A stretch of 14,044 nucleotides of DNA from an uncultured Clostridia bacterium (GTDB lineage: Bacteria; Bacillota; Clostridia; TANB77; CAG-508). Below are positions 1 to 5,710 of this stretch, piece by piece. The DNA lies in assembly GCA_934149115.1 (NCBI GenBank), contig CAKPDW010000035.1:1-14044 (forward strand), given 5' to 3'. The first letter of the stretch is position 1; each line of letters opens with the position of its first letter. The notes beneath the pieces were generated by a model that saw only the letters and a program-made list of their open reading frames with translations, did no database searches and was not told the origin of the DNA. The translations under genes and the position numbers were made by a program.

Positions 1-82
1 AGCATGCTTAAAATTTAATTATTAAAAATTTTAAAAAAATTTAAAAAAGTACTTGATTTATATTAGTAAGTTTATCTATGTT

Positions 83-142
83 AAAAGGTATGTTTAAGTC
101 CTCAACGTATCTATATACGCTTGCGGGTTAAACATACCTTTT
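83..142. repeat. Long inverted repeat / hairpin
   Basis: A perfect 15-bp inverted repeat (AAAAGGTATGTTTAA at 83-97, its complement at 128-142) encloses a 30-nt loop. The loop itself pairs as CAACGTAT with ATACGCTTG (103-110 and 115-123), so nearly the whole 60 nt can fold into one hairpin. The end is CCTTTTGCC on the + strand and CCTTTTAAC on the - strand, so either face could be a weak terminator for a gene outside the window. It could also be a small structured or mobile repeat. The flanking sequence (1-82 and 143-198) shows no gene. Confidence 0.6.
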
Positions 143-223
143 GCCTTGCTAAAATTCAATTCTTTTCCAACCTGATGACGAAAAAACTATTGCAAAAGTG
201 ACACTCACACCAACAAAATTGTG

Positions 224-360
224 TAGAGGAGCACAGTGTGCTCCATAAAAGCCCAATGTTAATGCAAAGACTAATTGCAAAAGTGTCGCTGGTGAGGATT
301 GAAATTTGACAGAAAGAATTAAGCAATAAGAACAAGTAATGGAGCACAGTGGCTCCTCTA
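224..360. repeat. Palindromic MITE-like repeat, left copy
   Basis: The core starts TAGAGGAGCACAGTGTGCTCC and ends GGAGCACAGTGGCTCCTCTA, which are inverted repeats of each other. The starting arm is also a self-palindrome (GGAGCACA-G-TGTGCTCC). About 137 bp long, it is a diverged direct copy of the element at 1577-1714. Shared internal blocks include AATGTTAAT, CTAATTGCAAAAGTGTC, GAAATTTGACA and AATTAAGCAA (or one-base variants). Weaker similarity extends outward to roughly 199 and 417. The right arm here has lost a base or two relative to the other copy. It carries no coding capacity and resembles a non-autonomous mobile element. Confidence 0.75.
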
Positions 361-417
361 CGAAGAAGTGTGGAATTTTAAATTTAATGCTTGTCGAAAA
401 GTGTCATACGAAAAAGA

Positions 418-446
418 TTGACAAAGTATGAAAATGAGTATATAAA
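418..446 (+). promoter_or_regulatory. Promoter of rpn-family gene
   Basis: TTGACA (418-423), a 17-bp spacer and TATAAA (441-446) form a near-perfect sigma-A-type promoter. It sits just outside the left palindromic repeat, about 27 bp after a TTGTC motif that has an equivalent in the right copy. It would give a leader of roughly 100 nt before the rpn coding region. Confidence 0.7.
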
Positions 447-472
447 ATAATCATAATATTTAACACGTAATT

Positions 473-525
473 AAATAAACGAGGGCAATAATAAAATAAA
501 ATTATTGTTTTTCGTTTATTTTTTT
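473..525 (+). terminator. Terminator-like hairpin in rpn leader (possible attenuator)
   Basis: AAATAAACGA (473-482) pairs perfectly with TCGTTTATTT (512-521), and CAATAAT (486-492) pairs with ATTATTG (501-507). GGG against TTT wobbles join the two, giving a stem of about 20 bp that runs into seven Ts (519-525). This is the form of an intrinsic terminator, yet it lies between the promoter at 418-446 and the coding region. It may attenuate rpn expression, or insulate the gene from readthrough. Confidence 0.6.
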
Positions 526-544
526 GTTGAATATTACAATAGAA

Positions 545-1480
545 ATGGCCATTTACAAAAGAATGAAAGGAGCAAATAAAATAGAAAAACAACAAGAAAC
601 ACAAGAAGAAAACAAAGAAGAAAAAGTTTTAAAACCAACAAATGATTTTGTATTTAAGAAGATATTCGGAAGTGTAGGGAGCGAAAGAATAACGACTTCA
701 TTACTTGAAGCAATATTAAAAATAGATATAACAGCAATAGATTTAGATAAAAATCCAATAACAGAGAAAGATGTTCTAAATGACAAGATGGGAATAATGG
801 ATATAAGGGTAGAAATAAATAACAAAATAGATGCAGATATAGAAATGCAAATGATAGATCAAGGCAATATTGAAATAAGACTAATGAGGTATGTTTCCAA
901 AATATTTATACGAGGATTGAAGGCAGGAGAAAATTATTTAGATGCAAAGGAATCAATAGCAATACTAATAGCAAATTTTGAAATAGAGAAACATAAAAAC
1001 GTAAAAAAGATATTAACAGAATATGAAATGCGAGAGAAAAATTATGGAAATATAGTCTTGACAGACAAGATTAAAGTTTATATACTGGAATTGCCAAAGA
1101 TAGAAAGAATGAAAAGTAAAGATGAGAGTTTAAACCTTTGGATTAAATTTATGAAAGATTTAGAGGTAAAGAAGATGGTTGATAAAGAAGATAAAGAATT
1201 AGAAGAAACAATACAAGCAATTCAAGAAGCAGAAAAGAAGTATGAAGAATTATGTCAAGATGAGCATGCAAGGTACATAGCAGAATTAAGAGAAAAATAT
1301 ATTGAAGATTCAATATCAATAAGACAATTGGGATATGAAAATGGTAGAAAAGATGGTAAAAAAGAAGGAAAAAAACAAGAATTAGAAAGAATAGCAAAAA
1401 ATATGAAAGATAGAAATTACAGTGTTGAAGAAATAATGCAAATAACTCGATTAACCAAAAAGGAAATAGAACAATTATAA
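545..1480 (+). CDS. Rpn-family PD-(D/E)XK recombination-promoting nuclease / putative transposase
   Basis: About 311 residues from this ATG. The family start NDFVFKKIFG is followed by a short helical region and the PD-(D/E)XK core: an Asp in the GIMDIRVE stretch (near residue 86) and Glu-x-Gln in ADIEMQ (near residue 100). The C-terminus is charged and coiled-coil-like, ending in a helical EEIMQITRLTKKEIEQL tail typical of the family. Rpn proteins are DNA endonucleases that promote recA-independent recombination; the substrate here is unknown. The start is uncertain. A TTG at 524 lies inside the T-tract of the leader hairpin, the ATGs at 545 and 563 have no Shine-Dalgarno, and the only good one (AAAGGAG, 566-572) precedes an in-frame ATA at 581. 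Ile is encoded mostly by ATA, unlike ldh downstream, which suggests a different origin. The gene is bracketed by two palindromic repeats. Confidence 0.85.
   Translation: MAIYKRMKGANKIEKQQETQEENKEEKVLKPTNDFVFKKIFGSVGSERITTSLLEAILKIDITAIDLDKNPITEKDVLNDKMGIMDIRVEINNKIDADIEMQMIDQGNIEIRLMRYVSKIFIRGLKAGENYLDAKESIAILIANFEIEKHKNVKKILTEYEMREKNYGNIVLTDKIKVYILELPKIERMKSKDESLNLWIKFMKDLEVKKMVDKEDKELEETIQAIQEAEKKYEELCQDEHARYIAELREKYIEDSISIRQLGYENGRKDGKKEGKKQELERIAKNMKDRNYSVEEIMQITRLTKKEIEQL
566..572 (+). promoter_or_regulatory. Ribosome binding site internal to the rpn reading frame
   Basis: AAAGGAG lies 8 nt before an in-frame ATA codon at 581 and 3' of both candidate ATG starts. It is the only Shine-Dalgarno-like sequence near the beginning of the gene. 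Either translation starts at ATA, an ATG start there has mutated to ATA, or the match is chance in A-rich sequence. The residues before it (MAIYKRMKGANK) are not part of the conserved nuclease domain. Confidence 0.4.
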
Positions 1481-1520
1481 TTTTTTTGATACATACTTTA
1501 AACCCAGTTGTTTTCTTAAC

Positions 1521-1771
1521 TTGTCATGGGGATGTTCTTATTGACAATTAGGATACTCAAACGGCATCAAACCACGTAGAGGAGCACAGTGTGCTCCATA
1601 AGAAAAGAAATGTTAATATAGAAACTAATTGCAAAAGTGTCAATGGGAGGATAGAAATTTGACAAAAAGGATTAAGCAACAAAAACAAATAATGGAGCAC
1701 ACTGTGCTCCTCTATGAAGAAATACGTAAGCTAAAATTTAATAGTTGTCAAAAAGAACGTCCCCATGACAA
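1521..1771. mobile_element. MITE-like element with nested inverted repeats, right copy
   Basis: The outer ends form an inverted repeat of about 30 bp (1521-1550 against 1742-1771) with three mismatches, ending TTGTCATGGGGATGTTCTT on the left and its near-complement on the right. Inside this is a second inverted repeat (1577-1600 against 1692-1714) built from the self-palindromic TAGAGGAGCACAGTGTGCTCC arm. The inner part is a direct copy of the element at 224-360. The 251-bp unit has no open reading frame of note. From memory, GGGGA(C/T)GTTCTT with flanking TTGTCA/TGACAA resembles abundant clostridial REP-like repeats mobilised by IS200/IS605-type (TnpA-REP) transposases. No such transposase is in the window. 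Confidence 0.7.
1577..1714. repeat. Palindromic repeat core shared with 224-360
   Basis: This 138-bp core is bounded by TAGAGGAGCACAGTGTGCTCC and its perfect complement GGAGCACACTGTGCTCCTCTA. It is in direct orientation relative to the left copy, so the two copies flank the rpn gene like the ends of a composite cassette. Confidence 0.75.
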
Positions 1772-1777
1772 CGATGA

Positions 1778-1806
1778 TTGACATTATGTTAATTTGGTGA
1801 TATAAT
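1778..1806 (+). promoter_or_regulatory. Consensus promoter of the 1838 gene
   Basis: TTGACA (1778-1783), a 17-bp spacer and TATAAT (1801-1806) match the full sigma-A consensus. The -35 begins 7 bp outside the mobile element's right end (1771), mirroring the position of the rpn promoter beside the left copy. Confidence 0.8.
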
Positions 1807-1837
1807 TTGGAAAATGTGCATAAGGAGGTACAAGTAT

Positions 1838-2254
1838 ATGCAACATGTTATTTTTTTTCTTTTAGCTTTATTGATACTTGTAGGCTATATTGATTTCAAA
1901 AGGGAGTTTAGGTTCCGGTTGAATCATTATCTAACGTTTGTCCAATATTCAAAGGCATTGTGCGAGATTTATGAGAGCTATAAAAGGATGAGTCCTCAGC
2001 AGTTGAAACAACATACTGAGTTTGAGTCTGAGAGTTTGCGGGTGGATTATAATCCTGAAGAACTTTCTAAATTCTTTTTTCAGTTTGATTTAATGTTAGC
2101 GAAAATGCTGGATGAGTATGATATTCTATTAGCAATGGAATATTCTTTTACTAAGGAGGATTGGACGTATATTCAGGATGTGCATGATAAATTATTGGAA
2201 ATGCAGAGTGACCTGAAAATGGAGCGTTGGAGAAAGGGACTAATAAAAGTTTGA
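1838..2254 (+). CDS. Small membrane-anchored protein of unknown function
   Basis: 138 residues. The start is set by a strong TAAGGAGG (1821-1828) 9 nt before the ATG at 1838. An earlier in-frame ATG at 1814 lies upstream of this Shine-Dalgarno and is unlikely to be used. The N-terminus (about residues 3-18, VIFFLLALLILVGYI) is a single hydrophobic membrane segment or uncleaved signal anchor, followed by a basic stretch (DFKREFRFR). The remainder is a charged, probably helical domain rich in Glu, Asp, Leu and Tyr. I recognise no family or catalytic motif. The gene has its own consensus promoter and terminator, so it is a single-gene unit. It uses more G-ending codons (GAG, TTG, GTG) than its neighbours. 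A real gene, function unknown. Confidence 0.75.
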   Translation: MQHVIFFLLALLILVGYIDFKREFRFRLNHYLTFVQYSKALCEIYESYKRMSPQQLKQHTEFESESLRVDYNPEELSKFFFQFDLMLAKMLDEYDILLAMEYSFTKEDWTYIQDVHDKLLEMQSDLKMERWRKGLIKV

Positions 2255-2262
2255 TAGTCAAG

Positions 2263-2294
2263 GGTGCGAGGTTATTATCTCGCATCTTTCCTTT
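2263..2294 (+). terminator. Intrinsic terminator after the 1838 gene
   Basis: GGTGCGAG (2263-2270) pairs with CTCGCATC (2279-2286) around an 8-nt loop, with one G-T wobble, followed by TTTCCTTT. It lies 9 nt after the stop codon. Confidence 0.75.
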
Positions 2295-2322
2295 GGTGTA
2301 GCGAATTTTGTGGTGTCTTGTA

Positions 2323-2351
2323 TTGATTTTTTTTAATACAGATATTATAAT
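2323..2351 (+). promoter_or_regulatory. Probable ldh promoter
   Basis: TTGATT (2323-2328), a 17-bp spacer and TATAAT (2346-2351). It leaves a leader of about 145 nt before ldh. That leader contains small AT-rich inverted repeats (for example GAAAATT at 2373-2379 with AATTTTC) but no operator I can name; I saw no clear Rex or CcpA site. Confidence 0.6.
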
Positions 2352-2506
2352 ACTTTATGTGTTATTGTACAGAAAATTTATTTTATGAATTTTCGTACGT
2401 GAACAAATTTACTGGAAATTTGATATTTAAAGAAATTTAAAATAAAGGAAAATGAAAATTTTCAGCGTTGTTCTTAGATTATACTTATTGTTAGGAGGAG
2501 AATTTT

Positions 2507-3463
2507 ATGATAGCAAAAAGAAAAGTTATATTAGTTGGAACTGGATTTGTTGGTATGAGCATGGCATATGCTTTGATAAATCAGGGGAATGCTAGCGGTG
2601 TTAATGAATTAGTTCTAATAGATGTTTTAAAAGATAAAGCAGAGGGTGAGGCTATGGATTTGTGCCATGGATTACCTTGTTCTCCAAGCCATATGAAGGT
2701 AAAAGCTGGAGATTATTCAGAGTGTAAGGATGCTGATATTGTTGTTATTACAGCTGGTTTGAGTCAGAAACCTGGTCAAACAAGACTTGAATTATCAAAT
2801 GCGAATGCAAAAATAATGAAAGATATTACTTTACAGGTTGTTAATAGTGGTTTTAAGGGTATTTTCCTTGTTGCTTCTAATCCTGTCGATTTGATGACTA
2901 AGGTGGTTCAAGAGGTTTCACAATTTCCTACTAGAAAGGTTATTGGTTCTGGTACGGCTTTGGATACTTGTAGATTGAGATATATGATTGGTGAGTATTT
3001 GAATGTTTCTAATAAAAATGTTCATGCTTATATTATGGGTGAGCATGGGGATTCTTCTTTTGTACCATGGGATCATGCTTATGTTGGATGTAAGAAAATT
3101 CAAGATATTCTTAAGGATTCAAAAAAAGATTTATCTGATTTGGACAAAATTTATGTTGAAGTTCGTGATGCTGCTTATGAGATTATCGAAAAGAAAAAGG
3201 CCACATATTATGGAATTGGTCTAGGATTGGCTAAGATTGTTAAAACTATTTTAAATGATACTAATGAGATACTTACTGTATCAGCACATTTGAATGGCGA
3301 GTATGGTCATAAGGATATATATATTGGTGTTCCTGCTGTAATTAACAGCAAGGGTGCAAGAGAATTATTAGAGCTTGAATTAAATCCTGAGGATCAAAAA
3401 AGACTTGATGAGAGTTGTGCTGTTTTGACAGAGAATATGAAGAATATTAGAGAGGTAATTTAA
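2507..3463 (+). CDS. ldh: L-lactate dehydrogenase (NAD-dependent)
   Basis: 318 residues, the usual length. The enzyme reduces pyruvate to L-lactate with NADH, regenerating NAD+ in fermentation, and acts as a cytoplasmic tetramer. The N-terminal Rossmann fold carries GTGFVG (residues 11-16) and Asp39, which selects NAD. The substrate loop SQKPGQTR supplies Gln87, the residue that marks lactate rather than malate dehydrogenase, and Arg93. SNPVD (124-128), LDTCRLR with Asp153 and the pyruvate-binding Arg156, and GEHGDS with the proton-donor His180 complete the active site. All key residues are present. AGGAGG (2493-2498) lies 8 nt before the ATG. It has its own promoter and no clear hairpin terminator immediately after it. 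Codon use (ATT for Ile, GTT for Val) differs from the rpn gene and looks chromosomal. Confidence 0.97.
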   Translation: MIAKRKVILVGTGFVGMSMAYALINQGNASGVNELVLIDVLKDKAEGEAMDLCHGLPCSPSHMKVKAGDYSECKDADIVVITAGLSQKPGQTRLELSNANAKIMKDITLQVVNSGFKGIFLVASNPVDLMTKVVQEVSQFPTRKVIGSGTALDTCRLRYMIGEYLNVSNKNVHAYIMGEHGDSSFVPWDHAYVGCKKIQDILKDSKKDLSDLDKIYVEVRDAAYEIIEKKKATYYGIGLGLAKIVKTILNDTNEILTVSAHLNGEYGHKDIYIGVPAVINSKGARELLELELNPEDQKRLDESCAVLTENMKNIREVI

Positions 3464-3636
3464 TTACTAATTGAAAATAATATATGATGATGCAGGATAA
3501 TTGTCATTGGTGATGTTTGAGGTTGATAGATTGCTATGGATTTTTGATATTACTGATGACATTTCTGCGATTTTTTTTTGCAAAATTGCTAAAATAATGG
3601 TTTTACAGAAGTTTTTGAAAAAATTTGATATAACTA

Positions 3637-3665
3637 TTGACTTTTGGTTTCAAAAGTGGTATTCT
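3637..3665 (+). promoter_or_regulatory. Promoter of tRNA-Arg
   Basis: TTGACT (3637-3642), a 17-bp spacer and TATTCT (3660-3665), ending 13 bp before the tRNA 5' end, as expected for a tRNA promoter. The preceding 3464-3636 shows no convincing gene. Confidence 0.6.
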
Positions 3666-3678
3666 ATACTAGTCTTAT

Positions 3679-3755
3679 GGGTCAGTAGCTCAGTTGGATA
3701 GAGCACGCGCCTTCTAAGCGCGGGGTCGGGGGTTCGAACCCCTCCTGGCTCACCA
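3679..3755 (+). tRNA. tRNA-Arg (anticodon TCT)
   Basis: A complete 77-nt cloverleaf with encoded CCA. The acceptor GGGTCAG pairs with CTGGCTC (two G-T pairs), the D-arm is GCTC/GAGC, and the anticodon stem is CGCGC/GCGCG around loop CTTCTAA (anticodon TCT, reading AGA/AGG). The T-arm is GGGGG-TTCGAAC-CCCTC with one wobble. AGA is a very frequent Arg codon in the neighbouring genes. Confidence 0.96.
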
Positions 3756-3788
3756 GAAACCTAAATGATTTTTTTAGGTTTCTTTTTA
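3755..3788 (+). terminator. Terminator of tRNA-Arg
   Basis: AGAAACCTAAA pairs with TTTAGGTTTCT around a short loop and is followed by TTTTT. The first base of the stem is the last A of the CCA end. Confidence 0.85.
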
Positions 3789-3866
3789 TTAAAATAATGT
3801 TATTAGTTCAAAATAAACAAGTGTAAGGGATTATTTAAAATCAGATAAAAAAATTTTAATTTACTC

Positions 3867-3895
3867 TTGAAATTTTTTTGGATTTATGGTAATAT
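3867..3895 (+). promoter_or_regulatory. Promoter of tRNA-Pro
   Basis: TTGAAA (3867-3872), a 17-bp spacer and TAATAT (3890-3895), with the tRNA starting 18 bp downstream. A separate promoter after the tRNA-Arg terminator means the two tRNAs are not one transcript. Confidence 0.55.
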
Positions 3896-3913
3896 TTATA
3901 AGCAGTTTGATTT

Positions 3914-3989
3914 CGAGGTGTAGCGCAGTTGGTAGCGCGCGTGGTTTGGGACCATGAGGTCGCAGGTTCGATCCCTGTCACCTCGACCA
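3914..3989 (+). tRNA. tRNA-Pro (anticodon TGG)
   Basis: A complete 76-nt cloverleaf with encoded CCA. The acceptor CGAGGTG pairs fully with CACCTCG, the D-arm is GCGC/GCGC, and the anticodon stem CGTGG/CCATG surrounds TTTGGGA (anticodon TGG, reading CCN). The T-arm is GCAGG-TTCGATC-CCTGT with one wobble. I found no second copy of its 3' end downstream, so there is no visible integration duplication. Confidence 0.96.
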
Positions 3990-3994
3990 TATTT

Positions 3995-4023
3995 AGAAGA
4001 ATTCTTAGGAGTTCTTCTTTTTT
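3995..4023 (+). terminator. Terminator of tRNA-Pro
   Basis: AGAAGAATTC (3995-4004) pairs with GAGTTCTTCT around TTAG, with one wobble, and is followed by a run of Ts to 4023. Confidence 0.85.
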
Positions 4024-4125
4024 ACATTTATGAGCAAATACTGGTTATCACTGCAGTACACACAATTAATTTAAACTTTTTCAGCCTTTCTAAAAATTCT
4101 ATAAACTCTATAAATCTTTAAGTAA

Positions 4126-4428
4126 ATGCAGTCAATTGCTAAAATAATGGAGAAAATCCCATATTATCCAGGTAAAAAAGAAAATGAAATGTTTGAAAAT
4201 TTAAATAATACTATGAAAACATTGGATAAAACAGATCTTGAAAAAATAGATGTACCAACTTTGATTGTAAATGGTGGAAAAAAAGATATAGTACCTACAA
4301 ATGAGGCAAAATATATTTCAAATAATATTAAAAATTCAGAATTGATAATACTAGAAAAAGAAGGACATTTTAGCTATATGATTAATTGTAGGCGGTATGA
4401 TAAATTAAAAGAATTTTTAGAAAGATAA
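4126..4428 (+). pseudogene. C-terminal remnant of an alpha/beta-hydrolase
   Basis: The 100-residue frame matches only the last third of an alpha/beta-hydrolase. DVPTLIVNGGKKDIVP (about 42-57) is the strand and turn bearing the catalytic Asp, and LEKEGHFSYM (about 76-85) carries the catalytic His. The nucleophile elbow (GxSxG), oxyanion-hole region and cap of a full protein of roughly 250 residues are missing. The ATG immediately follows an in-frame TAA, and no Shine-Dalgarno precedes it. In 4024-4125 I could not recover an upstream half in another frame, so this looks like a deletion remnant rather than a simple frameshift. It retains a strong terminator. A short functional protein cannot be excluded but is unlikely. 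Confidence 0.7.
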
Positions 4429-4466
4429 ATTACTTTATACGAAAGTATAGAGTAATTTTTCTTTTT
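4429..4466 (+). terminator. Strong intrinsic terminator
   Basis: ATTACTTTATAC (4429-4440) pairs with GTATAGAGTAAT (4445-4456) around GAAA, a 12-bp stem with one wobble, followed by TTTTCTTTTT. It starts directly after the stop codon of the hydrolase remnant and separates it from the GNAT gene. Confidence 0.9.
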
Positions 4467-4510
4467 GTGATAGTATAACAACAGATAGTAAGTTGTAAGG
4501 GAGGATAACA

Positions 4511-4927
4511 ATGCTAAATATTGAATATAAAGATAATTTAGAAGAAGAGCATTATAGTATGATAGATAACGAATTTAATAAATTTGCTACTAAAAATGGT
4601 GTGACTTGTAATTATAGGTCATTTGCTTTTGTTGCCAAAGAAGATAATAAAATTGTAGGTATAATAACTGGAAATTCATATTATAAGGAAGTTCATATAA
4701 GTGATCTTATTATTTTGGAGGAGTATCGAAATAAACAAATTGGGAGTAAACTAGTTGAAACTGTTGAGAGCCATTATAAAGATAAAGGTTTTGAAAACAT
4801 AAATTTAACCACTTATGGCTTTCAAGCACCTGAATTTTATAAAAAATGTGGATTTAAAGTGGAATTTGTAAGAGAAAATAAAAAAAATCCAAAACTAAAT
4901 AAATATTTTTTAGTTAAATATTTTTAG
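4511..4927 (+). CDS. GNAT-family N-acetyltransferase
   Basis: 138 residues, normal for a single-domain GNAT. These enzymes move an acetyl group from acetyl-CoA to an amine on a small molecule or protein. Residues 38-56 (FAFVAKEDNKIVGIITG) form the typical beta-strand pair. HISDLIILEEYRNKQIGSKL (62-81) is motif A, with the acetyl-CoA pyrophosphate loop R-x-x-x-x-G at 73-78. The C-terminal APEFYKKCGFK (106-116) is the conserved end of the fold. AAGGGAGG (4497-4504) lies 6 nt before the ATG. It is the first gene of an apparent operon with the two genes downstream (27-nt gap to the next). The substrate cannot be told from sequence; the company of a VOC protein and a methyltransferase hints at small-molecule modification. 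Confidence 0.88.
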   Translation: MLNIEYKDNLEEEHYSMIDNEFNKFATKNGVTCNYRSFAFVAKEDNKIVGIITGNSYYKEVHISDLIILEEYRNKQIGSKLVETVESHYKDKGFENINLTTYGFQAPEFYKKCGFKVEFVRENKKNPKLNKYFLVKYF

Positions 4928-4954
4928 AAAATTGTAATTAAGGAAGAAATAAAA

Positions 4955-5680
4955 ATGAATTTAATAAATTATTTAAATCAAAATGTTAGAGTGAAAGTTG
5001 ATAGACCTTTGGGAAGTAAACATCCCAAACATGGATTTATATATCCTGTTAACTATGGATTTGTTCCTGATACAATAAGTGGAGATGGAGAAGAATTAGA
5101 CTGCTATGTTTTAGGCATATTTGAACCGTTAAATGAATTTACAGGAAAATGCATTGCAATAATTCATAGAATTAATGATAATGATGATAAACTTATAATT
5201 GTACCAGAGAATAGAAATTTTAGTAATAAAGAAATTGATGTTTTAATTGAATTTCAAGAAAGATTTTTTAAACATGAAATTATTAGAGAGAATATTGAAT
5301 TTAATAGTTTAATTCCTGAATTAAGTGTTTCAAATATAGAAATTAGTAAAAAATTTTATAAAGACTTAGGATTTAAAATTGTTTATGAAAGACTTGAAAA
5401 TAAGTTTTGTTTTATGCAGTTTGAAAACAATCAAATTATGTTAGAAGAAAACAATGATAATTGGAATGTTGCAAAAATGGAATATCCTTATGGTAATGGA
5501 ATGAATATAAGTATGACAGTTGAGAATGTAGACTATTTATACAAGACTTTAAAAGATAAGCAAGTTAAAATATTTTTAGATTTAGAAATAAACGAATATA
5601 GAGTAAATAATAAAATATTCCAAGACAAAGAATTTTTGTTGCAGGATCCTGATGGCTATTTATTAAGATTTAATAATTAA
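4955..5680 (+). CDS. Fusion of inorganic pyrophosphatase-like and VOC (glyoxalase/bleomycin-resistance) domains
   Basis: 241 residues in two domains. Residues 1-112 match a short soluble (family I-type) inorganic pyrophosphatase: DRPLGSKHPKH (16-26), FIYPVNYGFVPD (28-39), the acidic GDGEELDCYVLG (43-54) equivalent to the metal-binding DxDPxD, and DNDDKLIIVP (75-84). It is shorter than classical enzymes of about 175 residues. Residues 113-241 are a VOC domain: IPELSVSNIEISKKFYKDLG (120-139), an EYPYGNGMNISMTVENVD core (176-193) and the closing FLLQDPDGYLLRF (227-239) of bleomycin-resistance-like proteins. Such VOC proteins bind or sequester drugs, or act on small electrophiles. The Shine-Dalgarno AAGGAAG is weak (4940-4946). 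No stop or frame change separates the domains, so the fusion is in the sequence, though an assembly error cannot be excluded by eye. It lies in operon between the GNAT and the methyltransferase. Confidence 0.85.
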   Translation: MNLINYLNQNVRVKVDRPLGSKHPKHGFIYPVNYGFVPDTISGDGEELDCYVLGIFEPLNEFTGKCIAIIHRINDNDDKLIIVPENRNFSNKEIDVLIEFQERFFKHEIIRENIEFNSLIPELSVSNIEISKKFYKDLGFKIVYERLENKFCFMQFENNQIMLEENNDNWNVAKMEYPYGNGMNISMTVENVDYLYKTLKDKQVKIFLDLEINEYRVNNKIFQDKEFLLQDPDGYLLRFNN

Positions 5681-5710
5681 AAAGTATGATAGATTTAGGA
5701 GATATAAATT

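Noticed and set aside
156..604. Reverse-strand reading frames of 63 and 66 residues over the left repeat and leader
   Set aside because: They run across the palindromic repeat, promoter and hairpin, have low-complexity Phe/Leu-rich translations and no ribosome binding site.
2352..2506. Riboswitch or Rex/CcpA operator in the long ldh leader
   Set aside because: Only small AT-rich inverted repeats are present; no conserved aptamer core or recognisable operator was found.
3501..3701. 66-residue + strand frame before and into tRNA-Arg
   Set aside because: It overlaps the tRNA promoter and the tRNA itself, has no Shine-Dalgarno and no recognisable protein features.
3914..4125. tRNA-Pro 3' end as an attachment site for an integrated island
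   Set aside because: I found no duplicate of the tRNA 3' end downstream and no integrase gene in the window.
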